Assembly: GCA_963681505.1 (NCBI GenBank)
Contig: OY811985.1
Coordinates: forward strand, 5,888,859-5,952,858
From: Eunapius fragilis
Lineage: Eukaryota; Porifera; Demospongiae; Spongillida; Spongillidae
DNA length: 64,000 nucleotides
Direction of reading: 5' to 3'
Shown here: in pieces, positions 21,463-33,444 of the stretch
Numbering within the stretch: position 1 is the stretch's first letter
How the letters are laid out: each line of letters opens with the position of its first letter
Made by a program: the position numbers and the translations under genes
Notes under the pieces: generated by a model
Told to the model about the DNA's origin: nothing
Seen by the model: the letters and a program-made list of their open reading frames with translations, nothing else
The model's database searches: none

Positions 21463-24036
21463 ATGGAAAAGCCTGCGCTTGAGATTGTATTGCAGGTATT
21501 GGACGCCCTATACAGAAACGAAGATGTCAGTGAGAAGGAGAAAGCATCGGCCTGGTTAATGAAATTGCAGGCATCGGTGAGTCGTCTAATTAATGCACAC
21601 TCTTTTGGCAATACACTCACCACTTACACTATTGCGGTGAGGCGACTCAAAAGGTCGGCCTTACGTGTGAAAAAACTTGTTTTCTCCAGGTGCACGCTTG
21701 GGAGGTGGCAGACCAGCTGCTGCTCCTCAAACGCGACACGGAGACCAGCTACTTCGCCGCACAGACGATGCAGACAAAGATAAGGCTGTCGTTTGACGAG
21801 CTGCCCCCTGACACGCACCTTGTAGGTCTTCTATTTTTGCCCTTTTTTCGTCGTATATTTTTTGACCCCTACGAACTCGCAGGCGCTACGAGATTCCCTG
21901 TTGCACCACTTGAAGGAGCTCTCCAGTGCTTCGGCTCCCATCGTCAGACAGGTACGAGGCTGGAGGGTAGGAGAGAGGATGTGTTTGCGTGCCTTCCAGT
22001 AGCAGGTTCCCTTGTTGATAGTTGGCCATGGCTCTAGCAGACCTGAGTCTTCAGATGACGGGTTGGAATGATGTTGTGATGGATGTGATAAACAGGTGGG
22101 TAAGGGGGGGTGGGGGTGGGGGTGGTGGGGAGATGGGATGGTGTGTGGGAGTTATTTACAGCTCAAAGGGATGCATCAAGGCTAATGCAACCTGCACATC
22201 CTTATGTCCAACAGATTTGGGCGTGACATGGCTACGATATCAGTTCTCTTGGACATTCTGATAATCCTTCCTGAGGAGGTTTGTGGTCTTGTTTCCCTTT
22301 CCATCCCACACCTGTACCTCACTCCCCCACCCCCTCCCACCTTCACAAAAAGATTGGGAATCGTACCCTACGACTGGGTAGCAATCGGAGAGATGAGTGG
22401 AAAATGATACTGGGGCAGTACTGTGGTCTAGTGCTGGACATGTTGGCCAACTGTCTTAACACACTGCCAGATACCCAGACCCATGCCGACATCCACGTCA
22501 GAGTAAGTTGACAGTCTTTTCACTTCCTGTTAGTGTCATGTGCACCTTCCCCTCTCTCTCACTCCCTTTTCCTCCCTCTCACCCTTTTTCATCTCATTCT
22601 CTCTCCCTCTCCTCTTACCTCTCTCCCCCCTCACCTCTCTCACCCTCTCCATCACTCCCACTCTCCACCTGGACCCCCCCCCCTTATTGCTTCAAGGTAT
22701 TTGCCTGTCTTGGTAGCTGGGTGCAACTTGGAAACTTTCCAGCAGATAAACTGGCTCAAAGTGACCTGTTGAAGGCACCATTTCACACACTGGTGGGCCA
22801 GCTGCACCTAAATGACATCATATGTGTGTGGGATTGCGGGAAGCCTGAGTATAGATGTACAATAGCGATTGTATATGCTGGTATGGATGAGATGTACATA
22901 GGGATTGTGTATGCTGGTATGGATGAGATGTACATATGGATTGTGTATGCTGGTATGGATGAGATGTACATAGGGATTGTGTATGTTGGTATGGATGAGA
23001 TGTACATATGGATTGTGTATGCTGGTATGGATGAGATGTACATAGGGATTGTGCTGGTATGGATATGTCTTCCACCTATTCCTCCTTGCCATTCCACTCC
23101 TCTTGTAGCAATGAATAATTAATGATGTGTAGTACATATCATTGGCTGACCCATTCTGCTAGTACATATCACTGGCTGACCCATTCTGCTAGCACACATA
23201 ACTAGGTGTATGAAGTGGGCTGCTGATGACCCATTCGTCCTTATGCAGCACATGTTAGCAACCACGAAGTTACATGAAGCAGCAACAGACTGTATTTGTT
23301 CCCTTCTGTACGTCTGTGAGGATGCAACCAAGTACGGAACATTGCCCGTGACTATGAAAACTTACGTGGATCAGCTCAAACCTGTTTTTCATGCTGCTGT
23401 GGAGGCAGAAGATAGCGACATGTATGTACTCATGTGTGTGTGTTCTGCTTGCTAGTTTTCTGGATGATGTATCTCATGTTTAACGCCATCTTTGTAGGGC
23501 ATACTGCTTGTGTAGGATCTTCACTGAACTGGCAGAGTCATTTCTATATTACACAATCCATCAGCCCAATACAGAGCTTGGGGATCTACAGATCTATTGC
23601 ACACTGCTGATGTGTGTGGGGCATGCTGATTATGAGGTAAGTCTTGTTGCTTCTACACACGCACAGTCACATGTGTCCACACACACAGGTAGAATTCATA
23701 TTTATTTGCGTATGTATTTCTGGCAGGTGGCAGATATTACTTTCAACGTCTGGTATCGTCTGTCAGAAGAGCTCTTCAAACTAAATGATGAGTCCATTGT
23801 AGCTCTCTTTTCTCCCTACATCCGTGAGCTGATCCTGGGTCTGTGTAAGCACTGTCAGCTAGACGATGACACCTCCCCAGTAAGTGCTCTTGGTGCCATT
23901 CTGCGCCTTCCATTGCACTGCTTGCAGACCACCGTGCCTGAAAAAGATGACTTCTCAGAATTCAGGAATAGTGTGGTGGAACTCCTTAGAGATGTGGTGT
24001 ACTTGGTGGGATCTTTGAGTGTGTTCTCAGAAGTGA

Positions 24037-24103
<67 letters not shown>

Positions 24104-24257
24104 TTTGGTATGTGAGGTTTGGGTGTGGTCTTTTCTTGAAGCTGTATGCAATCATTGTGAAACCTGGTACCTCGTGGAGCATGAAGGAAGCCTGCCTCTT
24201 TGTGATGCACGCTGTGGCACCTTCTATCAGATCGTAAGTGATATTATGTACGTGTGT

Positions 24258-24297
<40 letters not shown>

Positions 24298-24757
24298 TGG
24301 TGTGTGTGTGTGTGTGTGTGTGTGCATCTGTGAAATGTTTGTGGGCCATTGGGTCACTTAATTTAGCTGTTTTACATCACATAATTTAAATCTTTGATAA
24401 AGTACTGGTTAGAGGCAATGGCTTCAGTGTGCTTTACTAGCATCAGGATTGTCACAGTGGTGGAGACAGTGGTGGAGGTGGGCAGGGTAGTACTTATATA
24501 TATTCCTTGGTCATCACTGTGAATGAGGCGGACAGTGTGTTGTGGCCTAATTTTTGAATTTATTCATTCAGTGAAGCCTTTACCAATGCTTCTGTTTTTG
24601 CACCCTCTTCTCTTCAGGGATGAATCTCAGGTACTACCCATTGCTGTTCCCGTCCTCCTCTCCATTCCACCAGATGAGCACTATGCAATACGGGCAGCTA
24701 CCCTGAGACTAATGGCTGAACTGGTTGATTGGATCGACCTTCACCCTGATCATTTAG

Positions 24758-24839
<82 letters not shown>

Positions 24840-26815
24840 TGTTTGATCCTTACATCCAGAGGGAAACTGTCCTACTTACCTGCTCCTCTCTCCTTCAGAC
24901 CAAGTGCTGATGTTTCTGCTCCAGGGACTAAAGATTCCAGCTGTAGCCCCCTACGCTGCAAAAGCTGTTCAAAGTGTGTGCCAGAAGTGTCGGAACAGGA
25001 TGGCCCCTCACTTCCACCTGCTACTTCAGGTATGTTACACTATCATCATTGTTTAACCCCTTCTCCCCTTGTCGTCGTACCCAAAATCAATGCTGTTAGC
25101 TTTTGACAAAACCATCATTATTCTGAGCCTGTAGTGTGGCATTTTTAGATTATTTGGTATTTTTAACCTCTTAGCAGAATAAAAAATGTACATCATGTGA
25201 ACTTAGAGCCTAATGCTTCCGTTTATGCTCACCATAAGATCATTCAAGCAGCTGACAATTTGCATCTTTCAAATGATGCTATTGTGGGATTGCTGAAAGG
25301 TGAGAATTAATTGACGACCACTGTGGGGATAATAATGTTGGGTTGTTTTCACAGGAGCTGCAGAGGTTGTATGCAGCATGTCAGTGGAGGAAATCACCCC
25401 AGGAATTCATAGCCTTTGTCAGCTTCAAGCAATACCACTCCATGAGGTGTGGTTGTGCGTTTGTATGTCTTGTGTGTGTATGTTGGTGTGTGTGTTTTGT
25501 AAGTGTGTTAGAATTCGATGTTAGTTAACCTGTAGGAGCTGTAATTGGGTGTTCATAAGGCGTCTTTGCTAATTGTAAGTAGCCATTGAATGGTGTTAAT
25601 AAATATTAGCTGCTCTGATAAAAATTAAACTTCTTGCAGATAGCCCATCGAACACAAGCTTACCAGTCTGGTAGTCCTTCAGACCCAACACTTTGGTTGG
25701 ACAGGCTCACTGCAGTGTTCAGAAGCTGTGTCGTGGAGGTTAAGGATGGGTGCGTGCACCCCTGTGAGCTAATTGTCAAAGAGGTTAGTGGGTGTGGCAT
25801 TGTATATGGGTGCTGGTAGTAGTCGTCTTACCCTCAACTTGTTTTGTTTTTGTACGTGGGGGATAAGTTTCCCTCAGCATTTTTGAGATGAGCCATCTTG
25901 TGTCAGGTGTATATATCCTAGCCATCATGACATTACCTGGGTGCCTATTGTGATGCTTCTTAATGAACACGGCTATCTAGTAACACTGTATAATCCTGGA
26001 TGATTGGATTTGACCTGGCTTTGTAGCACTTTATCCTTGGTTGCATTTTATCTATGTTCTCAAAGCCCGGTATAGCCACCACACCTCAGCTGTTACATGT
26101 CTTGGTATGCTGTTGTTATTGCTGTCAGCAACCAAGAATCTGGTGTGTGGGTGTGGTGTTCTCACTCAATCCTTTGAAGAGGGAGTTTTTTGTCAAGTGG
26201 TCTTGGAATTAATATATATGTGTGTGGGCTTGCTGCAGCCCACTCTTCTGCCTTGTGTTTTTTGAAAAACTGCATAGCTGCCTTTGGGCAGACCCACACG
26301 TTGAACTGGTACATTGTTGTCCATAGTTGCCATGGCTGCACCTCCCTTGAGACCATGTGATAAAATTATTTGTATGTTCTTGGCCTTTTGTGTAATGTGC
26401 TAACTTGGCAATGCATGCAGCTAGCTATTAATGAATTTTGGCACATCTTCTAATTACTATTAAAATAGCAAATGGCCAGTACCAATATACCTACTAACCT
26501 GTTTACTGTCTCAGTTCTTGTATTTAATATTCAGTACCTGTGTAAAAAAACAACCCACACAACATTGGTTCTCTCCATGTGCAGTTGTGGCCTGTCATTT
26601 CTGACATCTGTGTACGCTTCAAGCATGACCAGAAAGTCATAGAGCGAGCTTGCAGGTAAACGGTCCCTTTTCCCCCAATGCACATGTACTTGCTTGCATG
26701 CATGCATGCATGCATGCATGCATACATACATGCATACATACATACATACATACATACATACATACATACATACATACATACATACATACATACATACATA
26801 CATACATACATACAT

Positions 26816-26873
<58 letters not shown>

Positions 26874-27270
26874 ACAGTGCAAGGGCCTCATGTGTTATAC
26901 TTGATGCAGATGCTTGAGGTTCATAATCAGATGTGTGAAGAAGTCAGCGTTCATTTTACTGGAGCCTATAATAACACTGGTAAAGAAAATTTCATCTTTG
27001 AGCCATGTCCTAATTGTGGCATGTTTCTGTTACCCTCTCACTATCCCTCTTCCTCACCAGGCCATATCTATCTATCGAGACCATCACCACTCTTGTTTTC
27101 TCTACCTGGGTTCTATTATAGTGGATGAGTTTGGTTCCGAACCATCTTGCCTCCAGGGCTTGCTACAGATGCTTCATATGTTCACAGAGCTAACTCTGCC
27201 CATCCTCAGTGGGGAAGGAGGACTTATTAACCATCCAGACACTGTGGATGACCTGTTTAGACTATGCTAC

Positions 27271-27369
<99 letters not shown>

Positions 27370-28198
27370 GTCTTAATTATTTTAATAGCGTGCAGTGTCT
27401 GGTTAATGTGCAATTTGTTTTTCACCCGAATGTTACATACTGCTGTTCTTTGTTTGTGTGGTGCTTTAAAGGTTCCTTCAGAAGAACCCGTTAGCATTTA
27501 TCTCAAGCCCTGTGGCAAATCCGGTGATCCAGTGTGCCTTGGCTGCTTGCACTCTTCACCACAGAGATGCCTTTGCATCCATCATGAAGTTTATCAAGGA
27601 CCTTGTGCACTGCCCTTCAGATGCCGACCAGGTTCATTGTCCTGTGGCACTTTTTTGAGCTAGTCGTCATCGAGTTGGTTTGTTCCCTTCTCCTAGGGAA
27701 CTGAAGAGCAGCAGCTGAGACTGCATGCCGTGCAGTCAATTTTGGCACAGAATGGGCAGTTGCTGATGAATGGTGGGTCCTTTGTGATTGCCATGGTGTC
27801 TCTATGAAATCCTTGTGTTCCCTGTTAGGATTGGTTACTGGTTTCGTCCACCTGCCGTCCTACATGCAGGCTGAATCAACAGAGGTACTTTGGGAGCTGC
27901 TGGAGTTTGGAAGAGAGGTGGGTGTTATGCTAATAATCTGTAAATAACTAATATGTTTTGGCATCTTTCCTAGCCTATGTGTCAGATGCTTAAAGTCTCT
28001 GTAGATACCATACCGTCTTCAAGCACCATTAATGTCACGCCAGATCAGAAAGCAAAATTTATTAGCGATGTCAAAGAGTAAGTGTTTCTATCCACAATGG
28101 ATAAGTATATAATTTGTCCCTCACACTATTTATATAGATGTGCAGATCAGCAATCTCTTCCTCCTATCGTCAAGAACTTTTCAAAGCTTTATAGATAG
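21463..28198 (+). CDS. TNPO3: transportin-3 (importin beta family, SR-protein import receptor)
   Basis: Exons: 21463-21576, 21690-21821, 21883-21951, 22022-22095, 22215-22278, 22353-22502, 22697-22792, 23249-23421, 23498-23636, 23727-23879, 23928-24032, 24142-24233, 24618-24757, 24899-25029, 25239-25299, 25355-25446, 25640-25783, 26585-26655, 26910-26979, 27061-27272, 27472-27631, 27697-27772, 27829-27917, 27974-28077, 28138-28198. Every phase agrees and the product is 923 residues, the length I recall for human TNPO3. Landmarks include [12 protein letters not shown] with YFAAQTM (importin-beta N-terminal domain), [34 protein letters not shown] and [12 protein letters not shown]; the rest is HEAT repeats. 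It imports phosphorylated SR splicing factors into the nucleus with RanGTP-driven release. The exon 20 donor is the first GT of a GT microsatellite. Its divergent neighbour SNRPE is also a splicing gene. Confidence 0.97.
22868..23060. repeat. 36-bp minisatellite in TNPO3 intron 7
   Basis: Five copies of a 36-bp unit with core GCTGGTATGGATGAGATG. A reading frame through it ([12 protein letters not shown] units) is fortuitous because the TNPO3 exons on both sides join without it. Confidence 0.9.
24038..24100. repeat. CT microsatellite after the TNPO3 exon 11 donor
   Basis: About 30 CT units beginning 6 bp after the donor at 24033. It lengthens the intron polypyrimidine content. Confidence 0.9.
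24763..24837. repeat. CA microsatellite in TNPO3 intron 13
   Basis: About 37 CA units starting just after the donor TAG|GTACAC at 24758. Confidence 0.9.
26691..26870. repeat. compound CATG/CATA/CA repeat in TNPO3 intron 18
   Basis: A run of CATG units passes into about 30 CATA units and then a CA run, a series that can arise by stepwise mutation of one tetranucleotide. Confidence 0.9.
27273..27366. repeat. GT microsatellite forming the donor of TNPO3 exon 20
   Basis: The exon ends TACAG and the intron is a run of about 46 GT units from its first base, so the 5' splice site is part of the repeat. Confidence 0.9.
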
Positions 28199-28259
28199 TT
28201 TCAATTCGACCAATGTCTCAGATAATATTTTTAGGTGTTGCCCGTATCGCGCTAACAAT

Positions 28260-28270
28260 TGCGCATGCGC
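28260..28270. promoter_or_regulatory. NRF-1-like palindrome upstream of the CAPS2-like gene
   Basis: TGCGCATGCGC, identical to the site at 30838-30848, lies between the TNPO3 stop (28198) and the CAPS2-like start (28347). A CCAAT pentamer is at about 28210. Both fit a TATA-less promoter in this 148-bp gap. Confidence 0.4.
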
Positions 28271-28346
28271 GCGTGATTGCTATGGCTACGACATTATGAA
28301 AATGGTGGTTTTTTAAAAAAAATGTGGCGGTAACGGCAGGCGTACG

Positions 28347-30821
28347 ATGGCTGTTGCTCTTTACAGCAAAAGTTCCGTGCTTGGAAAGTCTCGAGAGAGC
28401 TCGCAGTTGAGCTCGAGCAGCACTCCTCACGCTCCAAGAAGGAAGCTGTATGCACCCGGGTACCAAGCACAGCCTTCTATGCGCACCGTTCTCAAGAAAC
28501 ACAGCTACCTTGACGAGGCTCAAATTCGGCTAACAACGAATAATAAACGCTATGTCCCACCTAAACCGGTGGAAAAGGTGCAAGCTTGGGTGGAAATAAA
28601 GCAGGCAACTCCTCCCACTTCGACCAGTGCAGCGGTTAGGCAATACCATTAACGCTGATATGTGCTCACAATGCAACCCTTTCCCCTTTTCTTTGCTAAC
28701 GCACACCGTAGGTAGCGACTGTGAAGCCATTTAGAAGAACGTTAGGTCCGAAACCTCCAGAGGGGTGAGCAATATTATTTGGCTGCGTACTTATGACTAG
28801 ATGTGTCTCATTGTAGCGTCTCACCACTGGATTTGAGTCACCTTAATGAACCTGATGATACCATGCAACCTATTGTGAGTCCTTCTTTGTCAATTATGAT
28901 TTTTATTCAACCCTGCATGGCTCTGCACCCCTTATTAGCAACTACTGGCACCCCCATTGGCTACTGAGGACACCCAGAGATCCAACATCAGGTCTGCCTT
29001 TGCATTGCTTTATCATTTATTTGAAACCTGGCATGGTGTATATGTGTGTAGCTGGGGGTTGGCTGCTCCCATTCGTGGTTGCCTTGAACATTTGGTGAGT
29101 GATGCAGAAAACAGAATACCTACAATTCACCAAGGTTGTGAGATTGTCGAGGATTTGGAATGCCCTATCAAAACAGAGGTCAGCTGTTCTCACACACTGC
29201 ACAGAAGGGCAGCATGGCTCTTAATGCTCATCTAGAGCCATTTGAGTTCTGTTCAAGAAAGAGTAGTGTCTCGTGATAGCAGTAAAGTGGTGCAGACCTT
29301 GCCAGCCCCTCCCCCTGCTTTACAGGAGAGAGTGCTAGGTCAGGAGGCTGTGGAGGCAGCCCTAGCCAAGAGAATTTCGTTTGGTGCAAGGATACTTACT
29401 CAGTGAGATCTGCATGTAAATAATATAACTGTTCTGTTAGCTCCAATTACTCTTTTAAAGGAATGGTCGCAATGCGCACAAAAAGTTGTGTGGCTATTTC
29501 TTTCTCACTGACAACTCCATTGCCATATATGAGTTTAGGCAGCTGGGTCCAAGGTTTGTTCAGTCTATGTTGCCTACCTTATAATACATTCATTATTATT
29601 ATTATTAACCAGGTCTTCAGCATTGCCTGTAATTCAGAGGGGCATATATTATCATCTGCTTGGACGCAAGAAGGGACAACCTTACCAAATCAATTCAATC
29701 AAAAATGTATGTTCTTTTCTAATTATGGATCAGTCGCCATATATCTTATTCTGCACTGTAAAGGGTGCAACTCTGTACTTCAATGCTAAGGACCATCCAT
29801 CCTTATCTAACAAGGGAGGTAACAATCTTTTAGGCATTAGGATCATATCAGTAGACGAGGACATCAAGAGGCAAATGCTGTAAGTATTTTGCACTAAGAG
29901 CCAGTTGCACTGAGTGCATCTGCACACACAGCTTTGCAGACAAAAGTTTGGCAGAGCAGCGAGCTATGGAGCAGTACTTTACTGAGCCCACCTCTGATCT
30001 GGATGTAAAGGATGAAGGCTTGCTGCACACACTGCAAGGTGAGGATGTAGAGCTTTGAAGCATAGTGATGTGACGGGACTCTCTTGCTGGCTAGGCATGC
30101 TAAGAAGCCGGCTCCAAGGTCGTGCCAGCAAGACACTGGTTGGATTAGGAAGGCACCTTGAAAAGATTGCAGATTGCAATGGTATTGTGGGCAAAACTGT
30201 GCTCCATCAGGCTTTGAGAACTTTCCACATAGGGTTGACGCACGAAGTAAGCTGGGGGTGGGTGGGGGTATGAATCAGATGCAATCACCATGTGCTGTTC
30301 TAATCCAGGACTTTGAGCATTTGTGGGATATACTTAAGAATACAGGAATTTGCAGCAATGAGGGAATGTATGTAGATAGAAGTGTACATGCACTGGTTGG
30401 AGAAATGAACGAAGAAAGGAAGGGTCTTATCCTCAAGGTATGATGCTTGTACATGATACTAATTCGTCTTTCAGCATCCTATCATATTTGTAGGTATTTC
30501 AGAAGTTGGATTCACGCAGAACTGGAATAGTTTCATCGGATGAAATGCACAAGATCTTCAACCCACATTCTCATCCGGACGTAATTGCGGGTAAAAAGTC
30601 ACCCGAAGAGGCATGGTTTGCATTGTTCAACTGTTTGTGCCCATCGACTAATGACACTAGCGTCAGCTACAGAGTAAGTTATCTCCTTCCCCTCCCCGGC
30701 TTTCACGAACACTCTTCTTGTATTTAAGGACTTTGAACATTACTACGAAGGAGTCAGTATTGAAACCAAATCGGACACCTCATTTACGTCGTCAATCAAA
30801 AATTATTGGAGTTTGCATTGA
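28347..30821 (+). CDS. CAPS2: calcyphosin-2-like EF-hand protein
   Basis: Fourteen exons join in phase: 28347-28634, 28712-28764, 28817-28874, 28939-28991, 29115-29178, 29236-29402, 29461-29553, 29613-29706, 29764-29879, 29932-30038, 30095-30246, 30309-30437, 30494-30673, 30729-30821; 548 residues. The middle part (AKRISFGARILTQ, then KKLCGYFFLTDNSIAIYEF, then ALPVIQRGIYYHLLGRKKGQ) and the C-terminal half (LVGEMNEERKGLILKVFQKL, DFEHYYEGVSI) match calcyphosin-2. The C-terminal half has EF-hand-like units, but several loop acids are missing (for example KIADCNGIVGKTVL), so calcium binding by each is doubtful. A role in cilia is suggested by the family's expression, not by this sequence. Exon 10 begins right after a short CA run. 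A TGCGCATGCGC motif sits 77 bp upstream of the start. Confidence 0.88.
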
Positions 30822-30837
30822 TATTATGTCTAAATAA

Positions 30838-30848
30838 TGCGCATGCGC
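30838..30848. promoter_or_regulatory. NRF-1-like palindrome upstream of the M-Ras gene
   Basis: The 11-mer TGCGCATGCGC fits the animal NRF-1 binding motif and lies about 40 bp upstream of the TATA-like box. An identical 11-mer is found at 28260-28270 before the CAPS2-like gene. Function is inferred from the motif alone. Confidence 0.4.
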
Positions 30849-30887
30849 TGAGACGACATTTCTAAATTTAGCGCTAGTTATTGCATG

Positions 30888-30961
30888 TATAAATAGTTCG
30901 AGTTGGCTCGTTTGTTTAGCAATTATTGAATTTGTACTAGGAGTGGTTGGCCTTAAAATCG
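30888..30961 (+). promoter_or_regulatory. TATA-like box and 5' untranslated exon of the M-Ras gene
   Basis: GTATAAATAG starts at 30888. About 70 bp downstream there is a strong donor (TCG|GTAAGT, intron from 30962), and the first acceptor (ATACAG, ending 31228) lies directly before the M-Ras ATG at 31229. I read this as a short untranslated first exon ending at 30961. The transcription start itself is not visible. Confidence 0.5.
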
Positions 30962-31228
30962 GTAAGTCTTACTACGCTGCTGGCCTTTGAAACATAGCTG
31001 GGTTATGAGAGGCATCTAGAAATTGGCCGCATGCCATTACGTGTATATATATGGATAAACTGGGCAGGTTACTGGGTTAGCCAGTTACTGTATAGATGCA
31101 TATAACCAACATAGCGCCCGGGAGACGTTTGCTTGCTTTACATAAGATGGCATAAAGTATGTAGCTGAGAGATGTTGGAAGGCCGTATTTACAACCATCT
31201 GTCACCTATCTGTTTTCAATGAATACAG

Positions 31229-32154
31229 ATGGCGGCCAACAAAGACCTAACCGAGTATAAGCTGGTTGTGGTTGGTGGAGGTGGAGTTGGCAAATCGGCG
31301 CTCACCATTCAGTTCATTCAGGCAAGCCGGAGAGGGTGTGTGTACAGCGGGAAATTCACCTACCCTCGTTCCTCCTGTAGAGCCACTTTGTCGAGGAGTA
31401 TGACCCCACGATAGAAGATTCGTATCGGAAGCAGTGCGTGATTGACGATGAAGTGGCAGTCTTAGACAGTAAGGAATTTGACCATCTGTGGGAGAGCGGT
31501 TGTGACTCTTGTACTCTTTTAGTCCTGGACACCGCGGGGCAGGAGGAATTCAGTGCAATGAGGGAACAATACATGCATACAGGAGAGGGATTTCTTCTGG
31601 TGTACTCAATTATAGACAGAAACAGCTTTGACGAGATCAACAAGTTTTACAGACAAATTCTAAGGGTGAAGGACAGGTCAGTTTAGTTATTGTATACGCG
31701 TTCGCGTGCTGAACCGGAGACTGGCCATACAATAGATCAGAGTTTCCAATGATCCTGGTTGCCAACAAGGCCGATTTGGAAAGCGAAAGAGTGGTACGTT
31801 ATCATAGTTTACATCTTACTATCAGCAACCTTAGCATGCCAGTAGACAACTATTGCACACCAAGTAACAGCTGATATTTTCCTTCTAAATGATTACTATG
31901 TTTCTTCAGGTAAATTATCCTGAGGGTGAGGAGCTTGCTGCCCAGTTTAAGGTACCGTGTAATGGGATTGCTGCGTGTGATGCAATTTGACTTGCTATGA
32001 ACCCTCCCCACAGATCAAGTACATTGAGACAAGTGCTAAACACAAGGTGCATGTTGACAAGGCATTTCACGACCTTGTGCGAGTCATCAGGAAGTACCAG
32101 AAACCTGGCCCAGACAAGAAGGAGAAGAAGAAGAAGAAGTGTGTTATTCTGTGA
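31229..32154 (+). CDS. MRAS: M-Ras/R-Ras-type small GTPase
   Basis: Exons 31229-31321, 31381-31468, 31523-31676, 31736-31793, 31910-31951 and 32014-32154 give 191 residues. All Ras boxes are present: P-loop GGGGVGKSA, effector [20 protein letters not shown] and ETSAK. The sequences [23 protein letters not shown] and [11 protein letters not shown] favour M-Ras over H/K/N-Ras. The tail is a polylysine stretch followed by CVIL, a CAAX box expected to be geranylgeranylated, so the protein acts at the plasma membrane. M-Ras forms the SHOC2-PP1 complex that activates RAF; this is family knowledge. The first coding intron begins with GC (CAG|GCAAGC at 31322): joining there gives [12 protein letters not shown], with no gap against known Ras proteins, while the nearest GT sites add residues. 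A polyadenylation signal AATAAA is at 32382. Confidence 0.95.
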
Positions 32155-32381
32155 ACCTTTTCCTGTCTCCTCGAACCACTGTGTGTGTGTTTTTGTGTGC
32201 ACAATTTTCGTTCGCTGTTGTGTCTTTAACAGCCTTTAGTATGGCTGTTAGTGATGCAATCAGTTAACTCCCCCACCACCTCACCCACCTTTAGTACAAT
32301 CGGAGCAGAGCATTCACACATCACCCATTTAACAACCAAAAGTGCCTTCCCAAATCATTCTGCTGTCTAATGATGGTTTGA

Positions 32382-32387
32382 AATAAA
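32382..32387 (+). terminator. polyadenylation signal of the M-Ras gene
   Basis: AATAAA lies 228 bp after the M-Ras stop codon and about 93 bp before the stop of the convergent NDUFB8 gene at 32480. A run of A follows at about 32396-32404, so the cleavage site is probably close. Confidence 0.6.
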
Positions 32388-32479
32388 TGTGTACCAAAAA
32401 AAATGGTGTAATGTGTTCTGAGAGTGCACATGCATTTTGCACCACTAACAAGAGAATGAAGCTAGGTCTGTGGAGTGGG

Positions 32480-33342
32480 TTAGGATACAATTTCTCCATA
32501 AGTGCTTCTGACTTTCTCCTTCAAGTCTTCATTTGAAGGTGGCTTATGAGGGTCACCACCTCGCTCTAAGTACAAATTGTCAAAGGGAAACTGCCTGGGA
32601 ACCTAAGGATAACCGCACCTTTAATGGATTATATCTTATGTGTGTAAAGTGTGTGTGCGCATGTATGTGTGTTAAATATAATAGCTTACAGCTGGATTTC
32701 TAGAGGGGGCATCAAACAGCGTGGAGAGCCAGTAAACACCTCCAAGGAATCCAAACATGGCAAGCAGCTGTCCTAGTGCCTGCCACCTGTTTAACCAGAC
32801 AACAATGGTGACTGACCTCACCAGCACAGAGCCGGGGAAATGCCTAACCGCGTATATATCCCATTGTTTTCAACAGCATCGTACATCCACACGCTGAGAG
32901 CATCCTCCTCCTCATGTATCTACAGTGAGCACATAACATATACTCACAGATACCCCACGTTGCCGCCTTTCCAAATGACTTACTGGATCCTCCTTGTTCC
33001 TCCGGTCTTGGTTGTCCCACCATCCTCGAGGAGCATTCAACTGCGCCGATCTCCATGGCAACACTGGGTAGTCACCTAATTTCAGCCCTTCGTCGATTTC
33101 GCCTTTACCTCTAGAGCTTCCTCCGGTGTCAGCTATGGCACACGGTACGAAAACATCTGTTATTTCGAATGCACGTATAAGTTCAAGGTTCATATTATGT
33201 ACCCGCTCGCATTACTGTACTACTCGACCACTGATTCAACGCACCTACCTCTGGAGGCAACAAAACTGCTCGATATTAATCTACATTCGCGCCACGATAC
33301 AAGACTTCGGGATGTCAACAGCCTTTTACACAGAAAGGCCAT
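32480..33342 (-). CDS. NDUFB8: NADH dehydrogenase (complex I) subunit NDUFB8
   Basis: Exons 33342-33249, 33156-32984, 32779-32690 and 32602-32480 give 159 residues. The N-terminus MAFLCKRLLTSRSLVSWRE is a basic, Ser-rich mitochondrial targeting sequence. The sequences GLKLGDYPVLPWRS, AMFGFLGGVYWLS (the single membrane helix) and QFPFDNLYLERGGDP are diagnostic of NDUFB8, an accessory subunit of the distal membrane arm of respiratory complex I. The exon 2/3 join was chosen because it is in phase; the acceptor six bases upstream (32786) would break the frame. The protein is shorter than the roughly 186 residues of mammals, mainly before the GDYP motif. The start codon is 102 bp from that of the divergent COPB1 gene, with a shared CACGTG E-box between them. 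Confidence 0.9.
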
Positions 33343-33351
33343 CGCAAGTCG

Positions 33352-33362
33352 GGTCACGTGAT
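33352..33362. promoter_or_regulatory. CACGTGA E-box in the NDUFB8/COPB1 shared promoter
   Basis: GGTCACGTGAT lies between the two start codons (33342 and 33445). Near-identical sites occur at 40013-40022, 27 bp before the CC2D1 start, and 45503-45512, 6 bp before the TTLL12 start. The core matches USF/TFE/Myc-type bHLH binding sites. Function is inferred. Confidence 0.4.
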
Positions 33363-33444
33363 TTAACTTATTAGCAGTGTGACCACATGCTATTAAGTGG
33401 CGGGGAGCATTGTTTTGTGAAAAAGGCGAAGCAGGTTTCCACAG

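Noticed and set aside
26524..26904. Cys/Met/Val-rich and His/Thr-rich frames over CATA/CA repeats
   Set aside because: Pure translations of microsatellites, with no splice context or homology; they lie in a TNPO3 intron.
32822..32843. Possible 22-nt exon between NDUFB8 exons 2 and 3
   Set aside because: It has splice-like ends, but its length breaks the phase of both neighbours, and direct joining gives a good NDUFB8 protein.
33080..33135. Out-of-frame TPEEALEVKAKS in NDUFB8 exon 2, similar to TPEERAAAAKK of mammals
   Set aside because: Using this frame would need a 33-nt intron and would remove the segment that aligns with PYPDDG; the main frame continues into GDYPVLP without change.
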